From positions 29,544-93,543 of the forward strand of contig VXOJ01000017.1 of the NCBI GenBank assembly GCA_009840115.1: a DNA stretch of 64,000 bases, written 5' to 3'. The notes under the pieces were generated by a model. The model worked only from the letters and a program-made list of their open reading frames with translations, had not been told where the DNA came from and ran no database searches. The position numbers and the translations under genes were made by a program. Shown piece after piece: positions 17,416 through 26,744 of this stretch; the first letter of the stretch is position 1; every line of letters begins with the position of its first letter. Origin of the DNA: Gemmatimonadales bacterium. Its GTDB lineage: Bacteria; Gemmatimonadota; Gemmatimonadetes; Palauibacterales; Palauibacteraceae.

Positions 17416-19038
17416 ATGGCTGAGAACGGCGCGAAGGCGACGGTCACGCTCACGATCGACGGGGTCGAGGTCACGGTCCCGAGCGGCACCCGCGTCATCG
17501 AGGCGGCGGAACACGTGGGCGTCGTCGTGCCGCGCTACTGCTACCATCCGGGGATCCCCTCCCGGCCGGCGCAGTGCCGCATGTGTCTCGTGGAGGTCGA
17601 GGGACGCCCCAAGCTCGAGCCCTCGTGCACGCTGCAGGCGGCCGACGACATGGTCGTGAACACGGCGAGCGACACGGCGCGCACCGCCCGCCAGTCGGTC
17701 ATCGAGTTCCTGCTCGTCAACCACCCGCTCGACTGCCCGATCTGCGACGCCGCGGGGCAGTGCATGCTCCAGGACTACGCCTACGTCACGAACCAGCTCG
17801 AGAGCCGGGTCGACGAGCCCAAGCGGATCATGGGGCGGGACCGCATCTCCGACGACATCCTCTACTTCGCGGACCGCTGCGTCATCTGCACGCGCTGCGT
17901 CCGCTTCATGCGCGACGTCGCCGAGGACGATTCGCTCATCGTCGCCCAGCGCGGCGACAAGGCCTACATCGACACCTTCCCCGGGCGCGAACTCGACAAC
18001 CCCTTCCAGGGGAACATCGTCGACGTGTGCCCGGTGGGCGCGCTCGTGCACGAGGACTTCGTGTTCAAGGCGCGGTCCTGGGACATGGACGCGACGGCGA
18101 GCGTGTGCCCGGGGTGTCCGACCGGCTGCAACGTCACGATCGACACGAAGGAGAACCAGATCGTGCGCGTGAAGCCGCGGCACAACGCGGCGGTCAACTC
18201 CTGGTGGATGTGCGACTACGGGCGCAATCACCTCGTGATGACGAACCGCGGCGTGCGCGCCGAGGTCCCCCTCATCCGCGACGGGGGCGGCGATGGCGAC
18301 CGCGGCGACCTCCGGCCGGTCGACTGGGCGACGGCGCTCGACTGGGTGGCGGAGAAGATCGCCGCGCTCGGCTCGCCGGGAGGAAGCGCGGTCGTGTCCC
18401 CGGACGCCTCGAACGAGAATCTGTTCTACGTCCGGCGGCTCCTGGACCGGCTCGCGGTCGCGGATGCCACCTTCCAGGTCGAGCAGGGCGAGACCGCCGA
18501 ATTGCCCACGGTGCCGACGCTGAAGCTGCGGGCGGATCGCGCCGCGAACGTCGCGGGCGCCGGGATCTTCGGCGGGCGCCGCGTGGACGCGCTCCGGAAC
18601 GGCGCCGCGGCGGACGGCTCGGCGGGCGGCGGCTCGGCGGGCCGGGCGCTCGTCGTGCTCGATGACCTCCTCGAGGGGGCCCCCGACGACTTCGGCGCCT
18701 CGGCCGGCTTCTTCCTCTACGTCGGCACGCGGCTCCCCGGCGCGGCGCGCAACGCGGACGCGGTGCTGCCGATCGCGACCTTCGCGGAGATGGACGGCAC
18801 GTTCACGAACTTCGAGGGCCGCGTGCAGCGCTTCCACCAGGCGCTGCGGCCGCCCGGCCTGGCCCGCCCGGGCTGGATGGTGCTGAGCCGCGTGCTCGCC
18901 CGCCTGGGAGACGGCGAGGCCGTCAACGACGTGCGCACCGCGTTCGAGCGCATGGCGGCGGAGGCTCCGCCCTTCGCGGGCCTCACGTGGGACGGGATCG
19001 GGCTCAAGGGCGCCCCGGCCGCCGAGGCGAATCGGTGA
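17416..19038 (+). CDS. nuoG: NADH-quinone oxidoreductase subunit G, short form
   Basis: Largest peripheral complex I subunit, carrying several iron-sulfur clusters. Seen: an N-terminal [2Fe-2S] domain (YCYHPGIPSRPAQCRMCL), the His/Cys cluster region NHPLDCPICDAAGQC, the 4Fe-4S pair RCVICTRCVRF and VDVCPVGAL, then the molybdopterin-type 4Fe-4S start VCPGCPTGCNV. After about residue 290 only ~250 residues of a reduced molybdopterin-oxidoreductase-like domain remain. At 540 aa it is much shorter than E. coli NuoG (about 900) or Thermus Nqo3 (about 780). No frameshift is visible; the end overlaps the nuoH start cleanly. Confidence 0.93.
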   Translation: MAENGAKATVTLTIDGVEVTVPSGTRVIEAAEHVGVVVPRYCYHPGIPSRPAQCRMCLVEVEGRPKLEPSCTLQAADDMVVNTASDTARTARQSVIEFLLVNHPLDCPICDAAGQCMLQDYAYVTNQLESRVDEPKRIMGRDRISDDILYFADRCVICTRCVRFMRDVAEDDSLIVAQRGDKAYIDTFPGRELDNPFQGNIVDVCPVGALVHEDFVFKARSWDMDATASVCPGCPTGCNVTIDTKENQIVRVKPRHNAAVNSWWMCDYGRNHLVMTNRGVRAEVPLIRDGGGDGDRGDLRPVDWATALDWVAEKIAALGSPGGSAVVSPDASNENLFYVRRLLDRLAVADATFQVEQGETAELPTVPTLKLRADRAANVAGAGIFGGRRVDALRNGAAADGSAGGGSAGRALVVLDDLLEGAPDDFGASAGFFLYVGTRLPGAARNADAVLPIATFAEMDGTFTNFEGRVQRFHQALRPPGLARPGWMVLSRVLARLGDGEAVNDVRTAFERMAAEAPPFAGLTWDGIGLKGAPAAEANR

Positions 19039-20291
19039 GCCCGGTCACGGGCGGCGCGTTCGCCCTCGCCACCGTGGGGAAGGTCGTCCTCTTCTTCTCG
19101 GTGCTCATGCTCGCGGTCATGTTCGCGACGATCTTCGAGCGCAAGGTGTGCGGCTTCATGCAGGACCGGAGCGGCCCCAACCGCGTCGGCCCGTGGGGAC
19201 TCCTCCAGGTCATCGCCGACGGGCTCAAGAACCTCCTCAAGGAAGAGACGATGCCGGAGCAGGCGATCCGGCCCTTCTTCCTCCTCGCGCCCGTTCTCGC
19301 GATCCTGCCGGCCACGATCCTCTTCGCCGTCATCCCCTTCGCCTCGCCGCTGCCCACGCAGTGGGGGCTCGTGGAGATGATCGTGGCGGACGTGCCGATC
19401 GGCTTCCTCTACGTGCTCGCGATCGGCTCGATCGGCGTGTACGGCGTCGCCATGGGCGGCTGGGCCTCCGGCTCGAAGTACTCGCTGCTCGGCGGCCTGC
19501 GCGGCTCCGCGCAGATGGTGAGCTACGAAGTGGCGCTCGCGCTCAGCCTCGTACCGCTCATCCTGCTCACGGGAGATGTGCGCGCCCCCGAGATCGTCTC
19601 CATGCAGCAGACGTTCACCGCGGGGCCCGCGACCTACGCGACGTGGTTCGTGTTTCCGCTCCTCGTCGGCCTCTTCTTCTTCTTCGTCTCGGGGCTCGCG
19701 GAGACGAACCGCCTTCCCTTCGACATGCCCGAAGCGGAGGCCGAGCTCATCACCGGATACCACACGGAATATTCGGCGATGAAGTTCTCGATGTTCATGA
19801 TCGGCGAGTTCGCGCACGTGATCACGGTCGCCGCGCTCGTCACGGTCTTCTTCCTCGGCGGATGGGACATCCCGTTCTGGCAGGGGGACAACATCCGCGT
19901 TCTCTCCGATGGCACGGTGATCGGGGAGCCGACGTGGTGGAAGACGCTGCTCACGCTCGGCGCCTTCGGCGTGAAGACGTCCCTGCTCGTGCTCGTCTTC
20001 GTGTGGATTCGGTGGACGCTGCCGCGCTTCCGCTACGACCAGCTCATGGATCTGGGCTGGAAGTTCATGCTCGAAGCGGTGACGGTCTACATCCTCGTCA
20101 TCGCCTTCGTCATCCTCGGCATCGAGGCGGTCGGGATCCCGGCCGGCGGGTGGTACGCGTTCGTTCTCTTCCTCGTGAACCTTGCGCTCGCGGGGGTGCT
20201 CTTCTTCGCCATGGACCGGGGGACGCTGATCCGCGGCGGGGCGAAGGGGGCGAAGTCGGCCGGCGGCGAAGCCGCGGGCCAGGGAGGGTAG
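19035..20291 (+). CDS. nuoH: NADH-quinone oxidoreductase subunit H
   Basis: Membrane subunit that forms part of the quinone chamber and links the arms. Seen: FERKVCGFMQDRSGPNRVGP, QVIADGLKNLLKEE, SGLAETNRLPFDMPEAEAEL and about eight or nine membrane helices. The GTG at 19035 overlaps the nuoG stop and gives 418 aa. A loop around residues 275-295 (GGWDIPFWQGDNIRVLSDG) is hydrophilic and longer than in E. coli. Confidence 0.95.
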   Translation: MSPVTGGAFALATVGKVVLFFSVLMLAVMFATIFERKVCGFMQDRSGPNRVGPWGLLQVIADGLKNLLKEETMPEQAIRPFFLLAPVLAILPATILFAVIPFASPLPTQWGLVEMIVADVPIGFLYVLAIGSIGVYGVAMGGWASGSKYSLLGGLRGSAQMVSYEVALALSLVPLILLTGDVRAPEIVSMQQTFTAGPATYATWFVFPLLVGLFFFFVSGLAETNRLPFDMPEAEAELITGYHTEYSAMKFSMFMIGEFAHVITVAALVTVFFLGGWDIPFWQGDNIRVLSDGTVIGEPTWWKTLLTLGAFGVKTSLLVLVFVWIRWTLPRFRYDQLMDLGWKFMLEAVTVYILVIAFVILGIEAVGIPAGGWYAFVLFLVNLALAGVLFFAMDRGTLIRGGAKGAKSAGGEAAGQGG

Positions 20292-20292
20292 G

Positions 20293-20790
20293 ATGCCTGG
20301 AGACGTGAAGGTTGTGGAGCGGCCGCGGGCCGAGAGTTCATACGTGCGGGCGGCGGCGAAGGGGATGTCGATCACGATGCGGCACCTCCTGAGCCCGAAC
20401 AAGAAGACGCAGCAGTACCCGGACGAGAAGTGGGAACTCGCGCCGCGGACGCGCGGAACGCACCGCATGGCGGTGCACGAGGACGGACGGGCGAAGTGCG
20501 TGGCCTGCGGCCTGTGCCCGACCGTGTGCCCCGTGAACTGCATCAAGCTCGTGCCGGCGGAGGACGAGAACGGGGAGCGCTACGCGGCGATCTACGAGAT
20601 CGACGAGTTCCGCTGCATCTTCTGCGGCTACTGCCAGGAGGTGTGCCCGGTGGAGGCGATCCACCTGGGCGTGCACTACGAGAACGCGGAGTACTCGCGC
20701 GAGCGCTGGGTGTACGACCTCGAGCGCCTCGTCGAGCAGGAGCACCCCGTGACCGCGCTGTGGGATCCTCAGGACCCGGCGTCGCAGTGA
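20293..20790 (+). CDS. nuoI: NADH-quinone oxidoreductase subunit I
   Basis: Ferredoxin-like subunit with two [4Fe-4S] clusters (N6a, N6b) that pass electrons to NuoB. Seen: CVACGLCPTVCPVNCI and CIFCGYCQEVCPVEAI, each with the classic Cys spacing, and the GTHRMAVHEDGRAKC lead. 165 aa. One base separates it from nuoH. Confidence 0.96.
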   Translation: MPGDVKVVERPRAESSYVRAAAKGMSITMRHLLSPNKKTQQYPDEKWELAPRTRGTHRMAVHEDGRAKCVACGLCPTVCPVNCIKLVPAEDENGERYAAIYEIDEFRCIFCGYCQEVCPVEAIHLGVHYENAEYSRERWVYDLERLVEQEHPVTALWDPQDPASQ

Positions 20791-20797
20791 TGGCGCG

Positions 20798-21325
20798 ATG
20801 ATCCAGGACTTCCTCTTCCAGGCCTTCGCGGCGAGCGCGATTCTGGGCGCGGTGATCATGGTCACGCGCCGGAATCCCGTGTCCGCCGTGATCTTCCTGG
20901 TGGGCGTGTTCTTCGCCACGTCGGGCATGTTCCTCATGCTGGACGCGCACTACATCGCGGCGATCAACGTGATCCTGTACGGCGGGGCCATCATGGTCCT
21001 GTTCCTCTTCGTCCTCATGCTCCTGAACCTGGGGCACGCGGACTGGCGCGACCTGCGGGGGCCGGTGGGAGGGCTCATCGGCGGCTCGATCTCCATCGCC
21101 TTCCTCGGCGTCCTCACGCGCCTCTTCGTGGGCGGCACGGACGCCCGGCCGGTCGTCGAGATCGCGGGCAGCGCGCTGCGCGAGGCGGCGGCGGAGCAGG
21201 GCGTCGTCGGCGTCGTGGCCCGGCCGCTGTTCACGGAGTACACGATCGTGCTCGAGGTCACCGGCGTCCTCCTGCTCGTGTCCATCGTGGGGACGATCCT
21301 GCTCGCCCGCAGGGAGCGGACGTGA
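20798..21325 (+). CDS. nuoJ: NADH-quinone oxidoreductase subunit J
   Basis: Membrane subunit of the complex I proton-pumping arm. Seen: five hydrophobic helices with the family motif [20 protein letters not shown], including the pi-bulge helix, and [14 protein letters not shown] before it. 175 aa. Its end overlaps the nuoK GTG by four bases. Confidence 0.94.
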   Translation: MIQDFLFQAFAASAILGAVIMVTRRNPVSAVIFLVGVFFATSGMFLMLDAHYIAAINVILYGGAIMVLFLFVLMLLNLGHADWRDLRGPVGGLIGGSISIAFLGVLTRLFVGGTDARPVVEIAGSALREAAAEQGVVGVVARPLFTEYTIVLEVTGVLLLVSIVGTILLARRERT

Positions 21326-21651
21326 ACGAGGCGGGCATGGCGGCCGCGCTCGGCCTCAACGGGCTCATCGCCCTCTTCGTGAGCGCGATCCTGTTCTCGA
21401 TCGGCGTCATCGGGGTCCTGCTGCGGCGCAACGCGATCATCGTGTTCATGTGCATAGAACTCATGCTGAACGCCGCGAACCTGTCGCTCGTCGCCTTCGC
21501 GCGCATGCACGGGATCGAGGGCCAGATCTTCGTCTTCTTCGTCATGGCCGTGGCCGCGGCGGAGGCCGCCGTGGGGCTCGCGATCATCATCGCGATCTTC
21601 CGGCACTATGAAGTCGTGGACCTCGACCGCTTCCGGCTCCTGAAGTGGTGA
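21322..21651 (+). CDS. nuoK: NADH-quinone oxidoreductase subunit K
   Basis: Three-helix membrane subunit. Seen: the conserved membrane glutamate in [13 protein letters not shown] and a second in [13 protein letters not shown], both on the proton path. 109 aa, GTG start. Overlaps nuoJ by four bases and nuoL by seven. Confidence 0.95.
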   Translation: MNEAGMAAALGLNGLIALFVSAILFSIGVIGVLLRRNAIIVFMCIELMLNAANLSLVAFARMHGIEGQIFVFFVMAVAAAEAAVGLAIIIAIFRHYEVVDLDRFRLLKW

Positions 21652-23663
21652 GCTTCCAGCCCGTGCTCCCGTGGCTCATCCTCGCCCTCCCGCTGCTCGG
21701 AGCGGCGGTGAACGGGGCGGGGGCCTTCCTGTGGCGCGACGACAAGCGCATCCCGACGATCGTCGGCCCCGCCGCGCTGCTCGGGAGCTTCGCCGTCGTC
21801 CTCGTGAACTTCATCGCGATGAGCGGCGCGGACCTGCACGGCGCGGAAGTCGTCAGCCTGTGGAACTGGATCGTGTCCGGGGATCTCCGCATCGGGGTCG
21901 ACCTCCAGTTCGACCAGCTCTCGATGCTGATGTGCATGATCGTGACAGGGGTCGGGAGCCTGATCCACATCTATTCCGTCGGCTACATGCGCGACGATCC
22001 CGGCTATTCGCGCTACTTCTCGTATCTCAACCTGTTCGTCTTCTTCATGCTCGTCCTCGTCCTCGGGGCCAGCTTCCCGCTCATGTTCGTGGGTTGGGAG
22101 GGCGTCGGGCTGTGCTCGTACCTGCTCATCGGCTTCTGGTACGAGAACCGGGACTACGCGAACGCCGGGAAGAAGGCGTTCATCATGAACCGCATCGGCG
22201 ACGCGGGTTTCCTCGTCGCCATGTTCCTCGTTTTCGTCGCCTTCGGGACGCTGGACTTCATTCCCGTCCTCGCGGCGGCGGACGGGACGCTCGCGTACGG
22301 CGGCGCGCTCGTCACCGGCATCACGCTCCTCCTCTTCCTCGGCTGCACGGGGAAGTCGGCCCAGATCCCGCTCCACACCTGGCTCCCGGACGCGATGGCG
22401 GGTCCGACGCCGGTCTCGGCGCTCATTCACGCGGCGACGATGGTCACGGCGGGGGTCTATCTCATCGCGCGCACCAGCGTCCTGTTCGCGCTCTCGCCGG
22501 TGTCCCAGGGCGTGGTGGCGGCGGTCGGGGCGGGGACGGCGCTGTTCGCGGCCTCGATCGCGATCCGGCAGTACGACATCAAGAAGGTGCTCGCCTATTC
22601 CACGATCTCCCAGCTCGGCTACATGTTCCTCGCCGTCGGGATCGGGGCGTTCACGGCCGGCGTCTTCCACCTCATGACGCACGCCTTCTTCAAGGCGCTC
22701 CTCTTCCTCGGCGCCGGGGCCGTGATCCACGCCGTGCACCACGCGTGGGCGCACGGGGATGAGCACGGGGACGGAGACGGGCACGGCGACCCGAACGACA
22801 TGCGGAACTACGGCGGGCTGCGAAAATTCATGCCCCGCACCTTCGTCTTCATGTGGGTCGCGACGCTCGCGATCGCGGGCGTGCCGCCCTTGGCCGGATT
22901 CTTCTCGAAGGACGAGATCATCTGGTACTCCGGGGCGTACGGGTACCCGATCCTGTGGGGCGTGGCGCTGGCCACGGCGCTGCTCACGGCCGTGTACATG
23001 GCCCGGCTCATGGTGATGACCTTTCACGGAGGGAACCGGACCTTCGGCCACGAGGGCGCCGCGGAGGCCGGGCGGAAGCTGCACGAGGTGCCCGCCGTCA
23101 TGTGGGCGCCGCTCGCGGTTCTCGCGGTCCTCTCGGTCGTGGGCGGGTGGGCGAACATCCCCGAGGCGCTGCCGCTGCTCCCGACCGTCGAGTGGCTGCA
23201 CCACTGGCTGGAGCCGGTGTTCGCGCCGGCGATCGCCGTCAAGGAGGCGCACGGCTTCGCCCCGGAATACCGGTCGCCTGTCGGGGGCGGCGAGGCGCTG
23301 TGGGCCGTGATCTCCGCGGCGATCGCGATCGCGGCCGTCGTCGGAACCGTCCGCGTCCTGTCGCCGAAGCCGGTGCCGACGGAGGCGGAGGCGGTGGCGC
23401 CGACGGGATTTGCCCGCGTGCTCCACGACAAGTGGTACGTGGATGAACTGTACGACCGCGCCATCGTCCGCCCCTCGCTCGCCCTGTGGCGCGCCTGCTG
23501 GCGGATCGTGGACGCGGGGATCATCGACGGCGCCGTGAACGGCGCGGGGCGCGCCGCCCGCCTCCTCGGCTGGGCCGGGGGCCAGCTCCAGACGGGCCGC
23601 GTGACGACCTACCTCGTCGCCTTCATGCTCGGCGCCCTCCTCGTCCTCGGGGTGCTCTCGTGA
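21645..23663 (+). CDS. nuoL: NADH-quinone oxidoreductase subunit L
   Basis: Largest antiporter-like proton pump subunit, with the C-terminal lateral helix. Seen: [17 protein letters not shown] with the key Glu, [16 protein letters not shown] with the key Lys, and [16 protein letters not shown] His/Asp/Gly-rich loop (residues about 367-385, [17 protein letters not shown]) is inserted between helices. 672 aa. Two adjacent GTG codons (21645, 21648) could start it; the second forms a GTGA overlap with nuoK. Confidence 0.95.
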   Translation: MVSFQPVLPWLILALPLLGAAVNGAGAFLWRDDKRIPTIVGPAALLGSFAVVLVNFIAMSGADLHGAEVVSLWNWIVSGDLRIGVDLQFDQLSMLMCMIVTGVGSLIHIYSVGYMRDDPGYSRYFSYLNLFVFFMLVLVLGASFPLMFVGWEGVGLCSYLLIGFWYENRDYANAGKKAFIMNRIGDAGFLVAMFLVFVAFGTLDFIPVLAAADGTLAYGGALVTGITLLLFLGCTGKSAQIPLHTWLPDAMAGPTPVSALIHAATMVTAGVYLIARTSVLFALSPVSQGVVAAVGAGTALFAASIAIRQYDIKKVLAYSTISQLGYMFLAVGIGAFTAGVFHLMTHAFFKALLFLGAGAVIHAVHHAWAHGDEHGDGDGHGDPNDMRNYGGLRKFMPRTFVFMWVATLAIAGVPPLAGFFSKDEIIWYSGAYGYPILWGVALATALLTAVYMARLMVMTFHGGNRTFGHEGAAEAGRKLHEVPAVMWAPLAVLAVLSVVGGWANIPEALPLLPTVEWLHHWLEPVFAPAIAVKEAHGFAPEYRSPVGGGEALWAVISAAIAIAAVVGTVRVLSPKPVPTEAEAVAPTGFARVLHDKWYVDELYDRAIVRPSLALWRACWRIVDAGIIDGAVNGAGRAARLLGWAGGQLQTGRVTTYLVAFMLGALLVLGVLS

Positions 23664-25201
23664 CGGCCTTCTACGAGGGGCACTGGATCCTGACCGCGCT
23701 CGTGGTCCTCCCCCTCATCGGCGGGGCGGCCTGCCTCGTGGCGCCGGAGGCGCGCGCGAAGACCGTCGCCCTCGCGACGACGCTCGTCCTGTTCGCGCTC
23801 TCGCTGCCGCTCTTCTGGACCTTCGACACGGCGGAGCCCGGATTCCAGAATCTCGTCTCCATCCCGTGGATCGAGGCGTGGGGGATCTCATACGCGGTGG
23901 GCCTGGACGGGATCTCCATCCTCATGATCCTGCTCACGACGTTCACGATGCCGCTCGCGGTGGCGGGGTCGTTCGCCCACATCCGGACCCGCGAGCGCGC
24001 CTTCTACGCGATGCTCCTCTTCCTCACGACGGGGATGATCGGCGTCTTCGTCGCGCTCGATCTCTTCCTGTTCTACGTGTTCTGGGAGATCATGCTGATC
24101 CCGATGTACTTCCTCATCGGGGTCTGGGGCGGGAAGCGCCGGATCTATTCCGCCGTGAAGTTCTTCCTCTACACGGCGGTGGGCTCGCTGCTCATGCTGG
24201 TCGCGATCGTGACCATGGCGTGGATCTTCCAGGACGGCTCGGGGGCGTGGAGCTTCGCCTACGAGGACCTCGTGTCGCTCGAACTCGCGCGGCGCGCGCA
24301 ACTGTGGCTCTTCGGCGGGTTCGCGCTCGCGTTCGCGATCAAGGTGCCGCTGTTCCCGTTCCACACCTGGCTGCCGGACGCGCACGTGGAGGCGCCGACG
24401 GCGGGCTCGGTGATCCTGGCGGGGGTGCTGCTCAAGATGGGCGTGTACGGGTTCCTGCGCTTCGGCCTCCCGTTCTTCCCGGCCGCGGCGACGGACCCCG
24501 TGGTCGTGAACGCGATGCTCGTGCTGGGGCTGATCGGGATCCTGTACGCGGCCTGGGTGGCGGCGGTGCAGCCGGACGCGAAGAAGCTCATCGCCTACAC
24601 GTCGGTCGCCCACCTCGGCTTCGTCGTGCTCGGCGTGTTCGGGCTCACGACGCAGGGGATCGAGGGCGGCATCCTCCAGATGGTGAACCACGGGATTTCC
24701 ACGGGGGCGCTCTTCCTCCTCATCGGGATGCTGTACGAGCGGCGCCACTCGCGGCAGATCGCGGACTTCGGCGGCATCGCGAAGGTGATGCCGGTGTTCG
24801 CCTTCGCGCTCGTCGTCGTCGCGCTGTCGTCCGTCGGGCTGCCGGGGACGAACGGCTTCGTGGGCGAGTTCCTCATCCTCGTGGGGACGTTCCGGACGCA
24901 CCCGTGGATCGCGGCGATCGCGACGACGGGCGTGATCTTCGCGGCCTGCTACATGCTGCCCATGGTGCAGCGGGTCCTCTTCAACCGGCTCGACCGGGAG
25001 GAGAACCTCGCGCTCACCGACGTGAACCGCCGCGAGCGGCTGATCCTCGCACCGCTCCTCGCGCTCATCCTGCTCATCGGCGTGTGGCCGGGCCCCTTCC
25101 TGAACCGGACGCGGGCGTCCGTCGAGGCGCTCATCGAGCACGTGGAGACGCGGTCGGCCAGCGTCGAGGCCGTGGCCGCGCAGGGCGGGGGAGGGGAGTG
25201 A
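23660..25201 (+). CDS. nuoM: NADH-quinone oxidoreductase subunit M
   Basis: Antiporter-like proton pump subunit. Seen: FYVFWEIMLIPMYFLIG with the key Glu, the KVPLFPFHTWLPDAH motif with the key Lys, and KKLIAYTSVAHLGFV. 513 aa with about 14 membrane helices. The GTG at 23660 overlaps the nuoL stop, so the longer frame that starts inside nuoL is not used. Confidence 0.95.
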   Translation: MTAFYEGHWILTALVVLPLIGGAACLVAPEARAKTVALATTLVLFALSLPLFWTFDTAEPGFQNLVSIPWIEAWGISYAVGLDGISILMILLTTFTMPLAVAGSFAHIRTRERAFYAMLLFLTTGMIGVFVALDLFLFYVFWEIMLIPMYFLIGVWGGKRRIYSAVKFFLYTAVGSLLMLVAIVTMAWIFQDGSGAWSFAYEDLVSLELARRAQLWLFGGFALAFAIKVPLFPFHTWLPDAHVEAPTAGSVILAGVLLKMGVYGFLRFGLPFFPAAATDPVVVNAMLVLGLIGILYAAWVAAVQPDAKKLIAYTSVAHLGFVVLGVFGLTTQGIEGGILQMVNHGISTGALFLLIGMLYERRHSRQIADFGGIAKVMPVFAFALVVVALSSVGLPGTNGFVGEFLILVGTFRTHPWIAAIATTGVIFAACYMLPMVQRVLFNRLDREENLALTDVNRRERLILAPLLALILLIGVWPGPFLNRTRASVEALIEHVETRSASVEAVAAQGGGGE

Positions 25202-25202
25202 C

Positions 25203-26744
25203 GTGAATCACTGGGTCGCGCTCCTGCCGGAGGTCATCCTGTCGCTGGCGGCGATGTTCATCCTCATGCACGACGCCTTCGCGCGCGCGAGCGGGGGTGG
25301 CGCGGGCGCGGACGGTGCCGCGGGAGGCGGGGCCGGCGATGGGCGCATGTCCGTCGACTGCCTCGTCACGCTGTACTCGATCGCGGGCGCGTTCATCGCG
25401 AGCCTGTGGCTCATGGACGCTTCCGCCCCGCCGGACGCGATGATCGCGCTCGACGGCTTCCGCGTGGCGGCGGACACGATTCTGTGCGGCGGAGCCCTGC
25501 TCGTGGTGTCGCTCTCGCGCGACTACCTGAGCCGGGAGGGGCTGCGGTCGCCGGAGTTCCACGCCCTGATTCTCCTGGCCCTCGTCGGGATGATGGTGCT
25601 CGTCGCGGCGCGCGACCTCATCCTCCTTTTCGTCGGCCTCGAGCTGATGTCGATCTCCGTCTACATCCTCACGGGCTTCGTGCGGAAGAACCCGCGCTCC
25701 TCCGAGGCGAGCCTCAAGTACTTCATCGTCGGCGCCTTCGCGAGCGCCTTCGTCGTGTACGGGATGGCGCTCCTCTACGGGGCCACGGGGACGACGCGCC
25801 TGGCCACCGCCGCCGAGCGCATCGCGGCCGCGCCGGCCGGGGGGGATCTGCTCCTCGTCGCCGGCATCGGCCTCCTGCTCATCGGCTTCGCGTTCAAGAT
25901 CGCCGCCGTCCCCTTCCACATGTGGGCCCCGGACGCCTACGACGGCGCGCCGACGCCGGTCACGTCGTTCATGGCGACGGGGGTCAAGGCGGCCGCCTTC
26001 GTCGCGCTCCTGCGCGTGCTGACCGTGGATCTCGGGGGCGCGGCCGAGGTGTGGAAGGGCGCCGTGTGGTGGCTCGCGATCCTGACCATGATCGTGCCCA
26101 ACCTCATCGCGCTCTCGCAGCAGGACGTGAAGCGGATGCTGGCCTACTCCTCGGTGGCGCACGCCGGGTACCTCCTCGTCGGCGTGGTCGCGGCCTCCGA
26201 ACTGGGGCGGTCCGCCTCGATCTTCTATCTCGCGGCGTACACCGTGGTGACCGCGGGGAGCTTCGCCATCGTCTTCCACGTGGCGGGACGGGGCGACCGG
26301 AACCAGCGCGTGCAGGACTACCGGGGGCTGGGCTGGCGGCGTCCGGTGCTCGGGGCGGCGCTCCTCGTCTTCCTCCTCTCGCTGGCCGGCTTCCCGCCCA
26401 CGGCGGGCTTCGTCGGCAAGCTGTACCTGCTTCGCGCCGCGGTGGATGCGGGGGAGATTGCGCTGGCGGTCACGCTCGTGCTGACGAGCCTCGTCGCCTA
26501 CTACTACTACCTCCGCGTGGTGTGGAAGATGTACTTCGAGGCGGCGCCCGAGGACGCCCACACGCCGCCGCCGCCCAGGCCGGGGTTCAACCTCGCGATC
26601 GGGACGTGCGTGGCGCTGATCCTCCTCGGCGGCCTCTTCCCGGGACGCATCATCGACCGGGCCCGCGAGGCCCTCGCGGATGTGCCCGCGGACGCGCCCG
26701 CGCCGGGCATGGTCGTCCAGGCCGAGGACCCGCCGTCGCCGTAA
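25203..26744 (+). CDS. nuoN: NADH-quinone oxidoreductase subunit N
   Basis: Third antiporter-like pump subunit. Seen: LFVGLELMSISVYILTG, FKIAAVPFHMWAPDAYDGA and KRMLAYSSVAHAGYLL, as in NuoN proteins. 513 aa, GTG start, one base after nuoM. A Gly/Ala-rich loop (residues 30-48) and a Pro-rich cytoplasmic end are lineage-specific additions. Its TAA overlaps the next ATG by one base. Confidence 0.95.
   Translation: MNHWVALLPEVILSLAAMFILMHDAFARASGGGAGADGAAGGGAGDGRMSVDCLVTLYSIAGAFIASLWLMDASAPPDAMIALDGFRVAADTILCGGALLVVSLSRDYLSREGLRSPEFHALILLALVGMMVLVAARDLILLFVGLELMSISVYILTGFVRKNPRSSEASLKYFIVGAFASAFVVYGMALLYGATGTTRLATAAERIAAAPAGGDLLLVAGIGLLLIGFAFKIAAVPFHMWAPDAYDGAPTPVTSFMATGVKAAAFVALLRVLTVDLGGAAEVWKGAVWWLAILTMIVPNLIALSQQDVKRMLAYSSVAHAGYLLVGVVAASELGRSASIFYLAAYTVVTAGSFAIVFHVAGRGDRNQRVQDYRGLGWRRPVLGAALLVFLLSLAGFPPTAGFVGKLYLLRAAVDAGEIALAVTLVLTSLVAYYYYLRVVWKMYFEAAPEDAHTPPPPRPGFNLAIGTCVALILLGGLFPGRIIDRAREALADVPADAPAPGMVVQAEDPPSP

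Noticed and set aside
16030..18837. A 935-codon antisense open frame across nuoE-nuoG
   Set aside because: Long antisense frames are expected in high-GC coding DNA. The plus-strand proteins have complete family motifs and the antisense translation has none.
21606..23426. A long antisense frame across nuoL rich in Arg, His and Asp
   Set aside because: It is a mirror of the conserved nuoL coding frame, with composition typical of such shadows and no start signal.
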